Source: Xiphydria camelus (taxonomy: Eukaryota; Arthropoda; Insecta; Hymenoptera; Xiphydriidae). From it: a DNA stretch of 64,000 nucleotides. The DNA lies in contig OY783191.1 in NCBI GenBank assembly GCA_963678675.1, positions 23,063,368 through 23,127,367 on the forward strand, written 5' to 3'. The notes under the pieces are model-generated. The model searched no databases. It was not told where the DNA came from and saw only the letters and a list, made by a program, of their open reading frames with translations. Shown here one piece after another: positions 1 through 10,127 of this stretch (position 1 is its first letter; each line of letters starts with the position of its first letter). The position numbers were made by a program, and so were the translations under genes.

Positions 1-857
1 AGACACGGCAGTGTCTCGCGGCATGTTATTCAAGTAGTTTCGCGCTCAGACACGACAGCGCTGATGTCGCGAGCACCCGTGTCTCCTTACATCACAAATG
101 TCTGCCCCCTGCACCCCTCAATTTTTACATCGAATTTTCTCTATAAATATACGGTTATAACCAAAAATATGCTTAGTTACGCCATATAAATTGACTATTC
201 TCTATTGATAGAGACCAGAAAAAAAAGGTGTGAGTGCCGTTGTACTCACGGAGGATGTGTAAACATCTTACAATTATCTGCGGTCCGAGTTTAATTGGGG
301 AATATGACGTCGTAGTTCGACGTAAATAAGTTTAATTTTTTCTATAATAAAATATCTTTATTATTATACAGGGTGTTCATTTTATAACTTACCACCCACG
401 TTATCTGCGTAAAGAGACATATTTCTGAAAATCGCCGAGACACGTCAACAAAATTATTGAGGGGGAACATTTTTTATAAAAATTCGACGCCCCCCCCCCT
501 CAACCACCTGACTCCGGGGGCGGTAACCCCAATATTCTTAAATGGAACAGGGGATCGAGTGATACCTCATTTTAACGTCAAATTTGAAAAGTAGGACGTC
601 AAAATGTACACAATTAAAAGCCCTTTAAAATGAGGTATCACTCGACCCCCTGTTCCATTTAAGAATATTGGGGTTATCGCCCCCGGAGTCAGGCGGTTGA
701 GGGGGGGGGGGGGGGGGGCGTCGAATTTTTATAAAAAATGTTCCCCCTCAATAATTTTGTTGACGTGTCTCGGCGATTTTCAGAAATATGTCTCTTTACG
801 CAGATAACGTGGGTGGTAAGTTTTAAAATGAACACCCTGTATTAGATTCATAACTTA
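1..857 (+). repeat. Interspersed repeat family A, copy 1 (cut at window start, interrupted)
   Basis: The first ~228 bases match 17521-17747 on the same strand and, from about base 105 on, 57901-57775 on the opposite strand. Bases 228-368 and 840-857 match 57440-57275 inverted. About 340 bases present in the other two copies between the 'gagaccagaa' block and the 'ggtgtgagtgccgttg' block are missing here. The unit is split by the foldback element at 369-839. The family has no coding content; it may be an LTR or a non-autonomous element, but I see no TG...CA ends that would settle it. Confidence 0.7.
369..839. mobile_element. Foldback MITE with CAGGGTGTTC termini, TA target duplication
   Basis: A near-perfect palindrome: it starts CAGGGTGTTCATTTT and ends with the inverse, with C/G homopolymer tracts and a 'gacgtcaaaatg' centre. 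TA stands at 367-368 and 840-841. The inverted homologous locus near 57280-57300 lacks the insert and has a single TA, so the boundaries and the 2-bp duplication come from the sequence itself. A second copy lies at 46365-46783. The TA target suits the Tc1/mariner/pogo group; no coding capacity. Confidence 0.85.
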
Positions 858-2180
858 CTAGCAGCCCGTCCCGGCTTCGCACGGGTAGATTGTGGATTGA
901 TTTTGTCCGTCCACCATTGTTTAAATACATTTTTAATACAAAACTTTTAGTATTTTTCCCGGGCTACGCAATGGTCATATTGGATTTGACCTTGACCATG
1001 ACCTTCAAGGTTATATCAAGGTCAAATTAATTTTTTTTCACGTTCAAATGTGTCCTTGACCATTTTTTTCATGTTACCTTTATTGTCAGCGGAGGTCAAA
1101 TTTAGGTCAAGTATAGTTCGACTTTTTGAACACCCTATATAAGATTTACTATCTCAGAAACCTTCGCGGATATGCGTCCAACTGTTCACCAAATTTTCAT
1201 CGCAATCGGATGAACGGTTTAGGAAGGCAAAATAATCATCCGTACCGGTACTTTTTGAACAACCTGTATAATATTTACTAACTCAGAAACCTTCGCGGGC
1301 ATGCGTCCAACCATTTCCCAACTTTTCATCGCAATCGGATGAACGGTTTAGAAAGGCATAATAATCATCAGTACCGGTACTTTTTGAACACCTTTTATAA
1401 GATTTACTAACTCAGAAACCTTCGCGGGCATGCGTCCAACCATTCCCCAAAGTTTCATCGCAATAGGATGAACGGTTTAGGAAGGCATAATAATCATCCG
1501 TACCGGTACTTTTTGAACACCCTGTATAAGATTTACTAACTTAAACCTTCGCGGATATGCGTCCAACTGTTCCCCAAATTTTCATCGCAATCGGATGACC
1601 GGTTTAGGAAGGCATAATAATCATCCGTACCGGTACTTTTTGAACACCTTGTATGAGATTTACTAACTCAGAAACCTTCGCGGGCATGCGTCCAACCATT
1701 CCCCAACTTTTCATCGCAATCGGATGAATGGTTTAGGAAGGCATAATAATCATCAGTACCGGTACTTTTTGAACACCTTTTATAAGATTTACTAACTCAG
1801 AAACCTTCGTGGGCATGCGTCCAACCATTCCCCAAAGTTTCATCGCAATAGGATGAACGGTTTAGGAAGGCATAATAATCATCCGTACCGGTACTTTTTG
1901 AACACCCTGTATAAGATTTACTAACTCAAACCTTCACGGATATGCGTCCAACTGTTCCCCAAATTTTCATCGCAATCGGATGAACGGTTTAGGAAGGCAT
2001 AATAATCATCCGTACCGGTACTTTTTTAACACCCTGTATAAGATTTACTAACTCAGAAACCTTCGCGGGCATGCGTCCAACCATTCCCCAACTTTTCATC
2101 GCAATCGGATGAACGGTTTAGGAAGGCATAATAATCATCCGTACCGGTACTTTTTGAACACCCTGTATAAGATTTACTAA
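858..2180 (-). mobile_element. Helitron, non-autonomous, 3' end at 858
   Basis: Read on the minus strand it ends with the hairpin CCCGT...ACGGG, a few bases, then CTAG (858-861) followed by T, as expected of a Helitron 3' terminus. The same end closes 32181-33776 and 55872-57272. Inside are 'ttgaccttgaccatgacctt' blocks and eight tandem units. The 5' end is missing: the sequence is interrupted at 2181 by the pogo-like transposon. No helicase remains here. Confidence 0.8.
1136..2178 (-). repeat. Helitron internal minisatellite, 8 units of ~122-131 bp
   Basis: Eight direct units each contain, on the minus strand, 'ccgttcatccgattgcgatg', 'ttggacgcatgcccgcgaag' and 'cagggtgttcaaaaagt'. Units alternate between 'gggcatgcg' and 'ggatatgcg' variants, which suggests expansion by higher-order duplication. 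The same units occur four times in 32222-32840 and eight times in 55990-57000. Confidence 0.85.
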
Positions 2181-3064
2181 CAAGGAAACGTTTCGAGGCC
2201 GCCGCTTCCGATCTTGATGAAACTTCGTAAATTTAAAGTTTATCGAAAAATAAGAGACCCCTATTTTTTTATAGCGGCCCAATTTTGGTTTAAGGGGGTG
2301 AAATGGACCCCTGAATTTTCACCCCCTTCGAGCTATCTCCGAAACGAAGCGAGATAGATGAAAACTTTCAATGTACGTTTTGTTTGGTTTTTTTAGTATA
2401 ATAAAATCCCCTAAACAGATTTTGAAAAAAAGCATTATTTTTCAAAAAAAAAAATTTTTTTATCTAATTTTTCGAAATTTCGGTTTAGTCATGTGGACAA
2501 AAATTTAGGAAATTTTATTACAAATTCAACCATGTATGACATGATATATTTCCCTCCTACAGTTTTGCAAATTTCTAACTTTTATGTCTGATAATGAGCG
2601 GGCTACCAATGGCAGTGACGGGATAGGTCGGGGGTTATTACTTCTATGTATTTTAATGCCACTTTTCTTTTATTTAATAAAGTTCAACTTCTATGGCTCA
2701 TAATTATGACAATAATGGTATTCCGTGAAAAAATGTTTTATACAAAGTTGTTTCTTACACCAAGCACACGTAATAACGGCAATATCGCCACATATGTGGC
2801 ATCGTGGTTCCGAGTCCTGTGCAAAACAAAATTCTACAGGATGTTCAAATTCAGGAGGTCTCCTGAATATATATCCACTCTTGAACCACGAATATTTAAT
2901 AAAGTTAGTAAACCGTGGTGAAGAAAACTGATTATGAGTAAGAGATTGAAGTTTTAAAATATTATCTCTCGAATGAAGGTTAATATCGTAATTGAAAAGA
3001 GTTACAATATCTGAAAACCTCCTTACAAAATTCTTCCACATTCGAAAGCCGTATACGTCTAGCG
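2181..3064. repeat. Left ~880-bp inverted arm of the pogo-like transposon
   Basis: Near-identical to the reverse complement of 5064-5943. It includes an antisense copy of the transposase C-terminus (2691-3041, minus strand), beginning at the MWKNF motif that follows the last catalytic Asp. Homology stops at 'tctagcgg' near 3064. Such an arm most likely arose by inverted duplication of the 3' end rather than as a normal short TIR. Confidence 0.85.
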
Positions 3065-3205
3065 GAATATTATCAAAATAAAATGGACAAAAATTGTTCA
3101 GAAATCTTATTAATAAATCCGACCGTTAATTTATTTATATTATTTTCTGTTTGTGTGTAAGTAACTAATAATTCACTCACAGGTTAGATAAAATTGTCTG
3201 AATTT

Positions 3206-3430
3206 TTATAGTTTTTTGTTGGAATCATTTTTTTCTTTACTTTTCTTCTTCGCGTACTGTTTCCTCCAGTACTCCTCACATTCTTGCAGCTCTCGTTCTA
3301 CTTCGGCCATGGATGGTCCTGTTGTGCGGAATGTCAGATCCAGCGATTTCCCGGGAGACGGCAATGGTATGTGCCCATTTTTAAGATCCTCCACGATCTT
3401 CTCAAAAGTCGGTAACTCGTTTGAACCCAT
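3206..3430 (-). CDS. Unrecognised small antisense ORF (74 aa from the first ATG) inside the transposon
   Basis: The frame stays open upstream to about 3530 without an ATG; Met at 3430 is the first. Upstream of it the frame reads NPTNNRNVVYGIFEEY, so the conserved part may begin earlier, and an upstream exon is possible. The protein starts MGSNELPTFEKIVEDL, has a Pro-rich LPSPG turn, and ends in a Glu/Arg/Lys-rich helix and a basic tail. Composition looks protein-like. It lies between the left arm and the transposase, antisense to it, outside the duplicated arm. It could be a captured host exon, a second transposon protein or chance. I do not recognise the family. Confidence 0.3.
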   Translation of the reverse strand: MGSNELPTFEKIVEDLKNGHIPLPSPGKSLDLTFRTTGPSMAEVERELQECEEYWRKQYAKKKSKEKNDSNKKL

Positions 3431-3956
3431 CACTTGAATGATAGACGCAGCCAATGAAACTGAAGCTCTTTGCTTCTCGGCCCTGTATATATACTCCTCG
3501 AAAATGCCGTAAACAACATTCCTGTTATTTGTAGGGTTGCCTTATATGGCCCCGGTGATGCGAAAGAGGGAGTTTAGTTCTTTGGACAAGCTTTATTATT
3601 AGTTGGCTTTGTGCCCATGTAAAAATATTTTCGTCCGCGCTCTCGAGTTTCGTACGCGGACTCCGAGGATGATGGCCCCTTTTTGGGAAGTCGGACCTCC
3701 CACCCTCTCCAGTCTGTTTCGTTCTTGTGAGGCGACTTCATTATATATAAGGAAGCGAAAGAGAAAGCTTTTTAGTCTGAATATTCAGTTTCTATGGTGC
3801 ACAGCAGTTCATATTATTATTATGGCAATTATAAATCCGATCAATGTGTTAACTTTATTGGTGGCCGTTTTCAGTGTACCAAATGGAAGAGAAACTCCAA
3901 TGAATATTGCAGAAGTGCAATTGAAATATTTATTACAAAATATTATTATACGTAGC

Positions 3957-5434
3957 ATGGAGGATTCATCATTTCGAGTCGAACATGAAAATAAATTGGA
4001 ATTGGAAGGTTCAATCGAGGATAGTGAAATGCACGCTGTTAATACTGACTGGCTGGAATCGGATGTCGAGGATGTTCCTCACGTAGAAACCTCTATACCT
4101 CCAGAACCATATCCCTGTACACCCGATGAAGAAGCGGTAAGCTTTGAATATAAACAAAGTGCCATAGATTACTGGAACAGTGGGAAGAAAAGACGTCGAA
4201 CCGTAGCAGCAGTTCAACATCAGTTTAAAAAAGTGAAATCTGATAGACAATTACGAAGATGGGCTGCGCAAGTAGGACAGGGGGGTACTCAAAATGATAA
4301 ATTAATACGCATAGCGAAATATACTTTTGATAAATTTGTAGAAGCTAGTAGATCGAAAATAATAGTACATGATGTAGACCTTAAACGATGGGCTTTACAA
4401 GCAAAAGAAGTAGAGAATCTTCCAACCTTCAAAGCAAGTCAAACATGGTTGAGGTCATTCAAGAAAGCATATAGAATTGTCTCTCGAAAGATCACAAAGT
4501 TTGTAACGAGAAAAAACGTTGAGGGTGAGGAAAGTTTGAAAGTACGAAGCCATGCCTTCGTAGAACAAGTGAAGCCACTCATTACACAATATGGACCACA
4601 AAATGTATTTAACTCTGATCAGAGTGGATTTAATTTAGAAATACATTGTGGCCGAACTTTAGCTACATCGGGGCAAAAAAAATTGAAGCTGTGGTACAAT
4701 CAATATCTTCTACAACCCACAGCTATACTATACAACCCACCATATCTGCTGATGGAAAACTACTGTCGCCTCTTTATGTGGTATTAAAAGAGGCTAGTGG
4801 GCAATTGGGAGAACGAGTGCAACAAACCGTGTTTAGGCCGCCAAATGTATACTTCATGGCTTCCAAATCTGGGAAACTTACAACCGATCTCATGAAAACA
4901 TGGCTGCAAGAAGTTTACTTCCCTAACACTGGATCTACAAGCGTCTTACTGCTGGACTCTTGGAGTGGACAATGTGAGCGAAGTGTTCGAGAAGCTACAC
5001 CAGAAGACAAGACAATAATATTAATGACGATTCCACAAGGCACCACCGGACTGATTCAACCGCTAGACGTATACGGATTTCGAATGTGGAAGAATTTTTT
5101 AAGGAGGTTTTCAGATATTGTAACTCTTTTCAATTACGATATTAACCTTCATTCGAGAGATAATATTTTAAAACTTCAATCTCTTACTCATAATCAGTTT
5201 TCTTCACCACGGTTTACTAACTTTATTAAATATTCGTGGTTCAAGAGTGGATATATATTCAGGAGACTTCCTGAATTTGAACATCCTGTAGAATTTTGTT
5301 TTGCACAGGACTCGGAACCACGATGCCACATATGTGGCGATATTGCCGTTATTACGTGTGCTTGGTGTAAGAAACAACTTTGTATAAAACATTTTTTCAC
5401 GGAATACCATTATTGTCATAATTATGCGCCATAG
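3957..5434 (+). pseudogene. Pogo/Tigger-like DDE_1 transposase, one frameshift
   Basis: Catalyses cut-and-paste transposition by binding the element ends and cutting with a DDD triad. Met 3957 starts a sensible acidic N-terminus; an in-frame ATG at 3900 is an alternative. A helix-turn-helix (about residues 64-103, YWNSGKKRRRTVAAVQHQF) is followed by a CENP-B-type second HTH (about 115-187). The first catalytic Asp is D221 in FNSDQSGF. After the frameshift come LLLDSWSG and IPQGTTGLIQPLDV, 36 residues apart (DD36D), then a C-terminal Cys/His cluster (CHICGD, CAWCKKQLC). The A-run at 4675-4682 has eight A; nine would keep the frame, so the break is a single indel. The overlap 4646-4787 is readable in both frames. 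Otherwise the protein looks complete, suggesting recent inactivation or an assembly error. Confidence 0.85.
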
Positions 5435-5943
5435 AAGTTGAACTTTATTAAATAAAAGAAAAGTGGCATTAAAATACATAGAAGTAATAACCCCCGACCT
5501 ATCCCGTCACTGCCATTGGTAGCCCGCTCATTATCAGACATAAAAGTTAGAAATTTGCAAAACTGTAGGAGGGAAATATATCATGTCATACATGGTTGAA
5601 TTTGTAATAAAATTTCCTAAATTTTTGTCCACATGACTAAACCGAAATTTCGAAGAATTAGATAAAAAAAATTTTTTTTTTGAAAAATAATGCTTTTTTT
5701 CAAAATCTGTTTAGGGGATTTTATTATACTAAAAAAACCAAACAAAACGTACATTGAAAGTTTTCATCTATCTCGCTTCGTTTCGGAGATAGCTCGAAGG
5801 GGGTGAAAATTCAGGGGTCCATTTCACCCCCTTAAACCAAAATTGGGCCGCTATAAAAAAATAGGGGTCTCTTATTTTTTGATAAACTTTAAATTTACGA
5901 AATTTCATCAAGATCGGAAGCGGCGGCCTCGAAACGTTTCTTG
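5064..5943. repeat. Right ~880-bp inverted arm of the pogo-like transposon
   Basis: Partner of 2181-3064. It contains the authentic 3' end of the transposase reading frame (to the stop at 5432-5434), an 'aataaa' just after it, and AT-rich 3' noncoding sequence ending in the CAAGAAACG terminus. Confidence 0.85.
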
Positions 5944-6289
5944 TGAGAATACCCGTAAGGCTTGCTGGTTATTCTCAGTATAGCGCTATATCGCGTTTAT
6001 ACCGTGTTGGTAAAACCGGCCCTAAACGGTATACTAGGAATAGTTTTACTTCTCGCCACCAGACGGCGTATCGAGACATGTCAGATCCCAGTATATTTCG
6101 CACTCACAAGGGGACCCTTCGAAAGTCGGAGCACCGATTTTAATTAATTTTTTTTTATAAATAAAGGGAAGTCCCCTGAGTAACGCTCATACTTTACTTT
6201 TGTCCAATGCGCCTTTGTTTATTTAAAAAAAAAGAAATTGTTTTGACGCGTAAAGTGTGTACTGTAATGTAATACTCGGTATCCAAGAT

Positions 6290-6360
6290 AACGGCGTGGC
6301 GCAGTCGGCTAAGGCATAGACTTACCACGCGGGCGTCCCGCGTTCGATTCCCGTGCATGC
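6290..6360 (+). tRNA. tRNA-like pseudogene (Pol III promoter), left arm
   Basis: Contains a perfect A box, TGGCGCAGTCGG (6297-6308), and a B box, GTTCGATTCCC (6342-6352), spaced as in a tRNA. Acceptor and T stems do not pair well (several mismatches), so a functional tRNA is unlikely. A T-run follows within about ten bases, as in a Pol III terminator. Confidence 0.45.
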
Positions 6361-6714
6361 ATTATCTTTTTTTTTGCCAATTTCGAACTTTTTCACTTTT
6401 TTTATTATTCAAACTATTGCTACTAATCTTTAGAAGTAAAATAAATCTAGGTAAGGCGAAAAAACAAAATTTAAACACGTTCAATTACAAAAAGCATTTT
6501 CATTTATTCGTAACAAGTGAAATTTTAAATTTAATTGGTATACTTATCGCTAATTCCATCGGACGATTCCGATGGTGATTCTGGGGCCGACATCTTACAT
6601 ACTTTAGGATGATAAATATCATATAAACACTTAAAACACAAAATCTCTTTACACCAAGCACATTTCATAAACGTTACAAAACCGCAGTTACATTTTTGTT
6701 TCAAATTGTTTCAA

Positions 6715-7173
6715 ACGTCACGAGTGAATTACCACCAAATTTAATGAATGTTTCGTAGGAAAATGAGTAATTTGCACTTACCCGGCATTGACGTCATTTA
6801 ATGTGAAGCATAGAAATTGTTACCAAAATTTCACTAATTGCCTTCGAATGACACTTACCTGGTGTTGACGTCACGAGTGAATTACCACCAAATTTAATGA
6901 ATGTTTCGTAGGAAAATGAGTAATTTGCACTTACCCGGCATTGACGTCATTTAATGTGAAGCATAGAAATTGTTACCAAAATTTCACTAATTGCCTTCGA
7001 ATGGCACTTACCTGCTGTTGACGTCACAAGTGAATTACCACCAAATTTAATGAATGTTTCGTAGGAAAATGAGTAATTTGCACTTACCCGGTATTGACGT
7101 CATTTAATGTGAAGCATAGAAATTGTCACCAAAACTTCACTAATTTGCCTTCGAATGATTAGTAACAATCGTT
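6715..7173. repeat. 3 x 153-bp tandem array with CRE palindromes
   Basis: ACGTCA recurs at 6715, 6868 and 7021, exactly 153 apart. Each unit is itself two related halves, one with 'cggcattgacgtcattt', the other with 'gtgttgacgtcacgag'. TGACGTCA, the palindromic CREB/ATF site, occurs five times about 76 bases apart; the first position has AACGTCAC. The motif 'acttaccyg' precedes each. Confidence 0.85.
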
Positions 7174-7307
7174 CAAAATATAGTTTTAAATGCAAAAAAA
7201 TTTTTTATTCACGTTACCTAGATTTATTTTACTTCTAAAGATTAGTAGCAATAGTTTGAATAATAAAAAAAGTGAAAAAGTTCGAAATTGGCAAAAAAAA
7301 AGATAGT

Positions 7308-7378
7308 GCATGTACGGGAATCGAACGCGGGACGCCCGCGTGGTAAGTCTATGCCTTAGCCGACTGCGCCACGCCGTT
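7308..7378 (-). tRNA. tRNA-like pseudogene (Pol III promoter), right arm
   Basis: Inverted copy of 6290-6360 with intact A box (7361-7372 complement) and B box (7316-7326 complement), differing by a base near the 3' end. The two promoters converge on the centre of the element, so transcripts would run into the CRE array from both sides unless the T-run stops them. Confidence 0.45.
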
Positions 7379-7562
7379 ATCTTGGATACCGAGTATTACA
7401 TTACAGTACACACTTTACGCGTTAAAACAATTTCTTTTTTTTTAAATAAACAAAGGCGCATTGGACAAAAGTAAAGTATGAGCGTTACTCAGGGGACTTC
7501 CCGTTATTTATAAAAAAAAATTCATTACAATCGGTGCTCCGACTTTCGAAGGGTCCCCTTGT

Positions 7563-7847
7563 CAGTCGTAAGATAGGTACCTATTGTGTTACAAATTCCG
7601 TTATTCGGGCTCCACCGTTCGGCTCCCTCCGTGACCATTCGGGCGTACGGGTTTGGCACGCAGGGCCGCTTCTAGATGATGAGACGCCTTCGTGCTTAGC
7701 GCCCTTTTCTAGAGAAGGTATGAGGCCTTTTGGCACCCCATAGAGCGAAGGCTCGTATATACCCCCCCCCCCCTCCCCCCGTGGGAATTTCTGACTCACA
7801 TATTTTTTTGTTGGTATTGCCATGTAGTTTAAGGTTTTAGTTGTTTG
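7563..7847. other. No gene seen
   Basis: GC-richer sequence ending in a C-tract near 7760-7778. Open frames on both strands show no recognisable motif. Confidence 0.4.
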
Positions 7848-7854
7848 CCTCTTG

Positions 7855-9967
7855 TCAATTACAGCATATCCCGGAAAAACGTGGAAAACAACAGTGTTCC
7901 GTCGCACTGAGCTACGGAATTCGGAAGGTCGATTCATACCCCTTAATAGCGTCTGTAGATCACAAGTTCCAAGTTCCAGAAATTCTATTGACATCACAAT
8001 AGAACAGACAATCAATCGATATGCCAAATGTACCGGCGGCATAGTGGGTTACAGCAGACATTTCTGGGCATATGCACGATGGTGTATTACAAGGGATGAA
8101 CGTGCTAAATATTTAGAATTGGCATTTGAAAAAGCAAGTATGTTACATACATCAGATTCCTCTCACCGAGACATGCAAATAGGAGAAATGAAACGAAATG
8201 AGCAAAGTGTATTGAAAGTAATTTAAGCTATTGAGTAATATATCAATCCATTTGAAGTTGACGACAAGGATTCTCTGTTCTGTTTATCATCTGGAAGGCC
8301 TGCACCTGAATCGGTGGAAGAAGATTTACTCAATGTAGATATTCTGGGGAAAGCTGCCTACAACACTTTCCTACAAGACAGATTTATTTTAAAGAATAAA
8401 AAATTTCATGAACCACTGAAGAGAAAAGCTTAAAACTTTTAAGAGTATTCAAGAGAAGATAATTGTTATGTCCTCTCAAAACAGATTAGTTGAGATAAGA
8501 GCAGAAAGAAATATTTTTGCTCGAGCTTTGCTCCTGTCCCAGGAATGTCAAATTAGCCTAGAGATGCTGTTCTCCTATCCATTAGGATCAGTACCATGGT
8601 CATTAGCAAGCTGATGGGTGTTCTACAAAAACAGACAAGGCCAAACTACTCCATGCTTTGGAGATCAAGGGTGCGGTAAATGAACCTCCTAAGGATGAAG
8701 AATGCATTTATATGATTGATGGCATGGCTTACTTTCAAGCTCTCAGTAATATTCCAGAAACCTTTGGTGAGCTCGCCGAGATAGTCTTAAGCCGCTTTTC
8801 AAAATGCAAGAGGATAGATTTCGTGACGGATACTTACGCAGAGATGTATCTATTAAAAACATTGAGGGACTAAGAAGGGGCCGTGGAAATACCTAAGACA
8901 AAAATTCCTCGGGATTGGAAAACATTCCTCAGTAATGGCAAGAACAAGGAACATCTTGTCAACCTTCTACATAATGAATGGAAACAAGACATATATGCCC
9001 ACTATTTTCATGGTAGAATCTTTACTCATCACACATAATGATAAGTGCATGTTGTTTACTAGCGCAGACGGTTCAACTGTGAATTATACGATACAAGAAG
9101 AGCTATGCTCTTCACAAGAGGAGGCGGATACTAAAATTACATTACATTGCTTTCATGCTTCTCAATCCTGTCAAGACAATTTGCCTATCAGAATTATATC
9201 ACCAGACATAGATGTTTTTATGTTGTTATTAAGTTACGCCAACAAAATTGAAAACGTGTTACTGTTTCATACAGGAACTAGAAACAAACGAAGGGTTATT
9301 AATGTCACCATCATTTCTCGAGATTTAGGTGTAGCAAAGAGCCATGCTATGTTGAATATGCATGCATTATCCGGATGCGACACTACCAGTTCATTTGTTC
9401 GTCATGGAAAGTTGTCAGTAAAATCTAAATTGGAAGTTTTCGAAATTCATGCCTATCCTGACATCATTAGGATCATCACTTACAATTACAGACATGTTAC
9501 AGACAGGCCTAGAGGAATTCGTCTGTTGCTTGTACAGTGATAAGGGATACACATATATAAATAAGCTACGGTACGATTTGTTCACACAAAAATGCTCTCC
9601 CACAATGACATTTGCATTGCCAAATACACAAGGTGTCGAATTGAGTCTACTACCTCCTTGTAAAGCTTCACTTGAAAAGCACATCAGTCGTGCAAACTAC
9701 CAGTGCTATATATGGAACAATGCACATGTCGCTAAATCCATACTACCAACTCCAGTAGGACATGGCTGGCAGTTGGAGAATGGACAACTGAAGTTTGATT
9801 GGATTAAAGGGGATCCGTTGCCGCACGAATTAACCGACATTATGGAAAGCTTTCATCCATATGAGTTTGAAGATGGAGATGATCCAGAAGTAGTTAACTT
9901 AGCCGATATAGTACATCCGAGAGCACGGAATCTGTCGCTGGTGACTTTTTTTAAACGTTATTTTTAA
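7855..9967 (+). pseudogene. PIN-like nuclease-fold family protein (EADTKI / GCDTTS type), broken
   Basis: Biochemical role unknown. The family is multicopy in invertebrate genomes by my recollection; a FEN1/PIN-like fold is my inference from spaced acidic motifs. The N-terminal part (7855-8226) has TINRYAKCTGGIVGYSRHFW. Stops and frameshifts interrupt 8226-8650; FRDS-like text resumes with IYMIDGMAYFQAL (8700-8760). Then follow EEADTKITLHCFHAS (~9118), ISPDIDVFMLLL (~9200), HALSGCDTTSSF (~9362) and, after a frameshift near 9450, a C-terminal part with PTPVGHGW and DWIKGDPLP ending at 9967. At least four frame breaks make it nonfunctional. Unlike the copy at 60 kb, no CXC domain is seen after it. 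It is not an operon member; only its own repeats flank it. Confidence 0.65.
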
Positions 9968-10127
9968 ACGTACTAACCAATGAACAATTAATTATCATGC
10001 TTTCATTAACGAAAGTAGACGCCACCGTAGCTAATGAGCGCATGAGAATTAATTGTTCATTGGTTAGTACGTTTAAAAATAAGGTTTAAAGAAAGTCACC
10101 AGCGACAGATTTCGTGCTCTCGGGTGT
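9912..10127. repeat. Palindrome at the 3' end of the PIN-like pseudogene
   Basis: Arms 9912-10000 and 10044-10127 are inverse copies of the gene's end ('gagcacg', 'tgtcgctggtgac') and of 'actaaccaatgaacaattaa'. The right arm therefore reads antisense into a short Ser/Asn-rich ORF (10086-10277, minus strand) that I regard as chance. Confidence 0.85.

Larger units (their letters stand above)
2181..5943 (+). mobile_element. Pogo/CENP-B-like DNA transposon with very long inverted repeats
   Basis: The element begins CAAGGAAACGTTTCGAGG and ends with the inverse (CAAGAAACG..., one base shorter). It carries one transposase gene on the plus strand and a small antisense ORF. The left arm (2181-3064) is a copy of the right end, including the last ~116 codons of the transposase. 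It interrupts the Helitron tandem array at 2180. I could not establish a target duplication: the left flank offers TA, the right flank does not. Confidence 0.8.
6106..7562. mobile_element. Foldback element with ~350-bp arms carrying tRNA-like promoters
   Basis: The termini ACAAGGGGACCCTTCGAAAG (6106) and its inverse (ending 7562) open two arms, 6106-6455 and 7213-7562, nearly identical in inverted orientation. Each arm has a tRNA-like segment. Between them are a short AT-rich stretch and a 3 x 153 bp tandem array. No long ORF is present. It could be a tRNA-derived SINE duplicated head to head or a MITE that captured one. No clean target duplication was found. Confidence 0.8.

Noticed and set aside
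1136..2178. Eight regularly spaced repeats as a possible CRISPR array or satellite
   Set aside because: Units are contiguous and lie inside a Helitron with a clear 3' terminus; the same array recurs in two other Helitrons.
6290..6360. A functional tRNA gene
   Set aside because: A and B boxes are good, but acceptor and T stems have several mismatches and the sequence is duplicated in a transposon arm; treated as tRNA-like pseudogene.
6715..7173. Regular repeats resembling a CRISPR array
   Set aside because: Whole 153-bp units are repeated with no variable spacers; this is a tandem repeat in a eukaryotic foldback element.
7534..8042. Overlapping ORFs on both strands in the GC-richer region
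   Set aside because: No recognisable motif; the minus-strand frame is antisense to the better supported PIN-like pseudogene from 7855.
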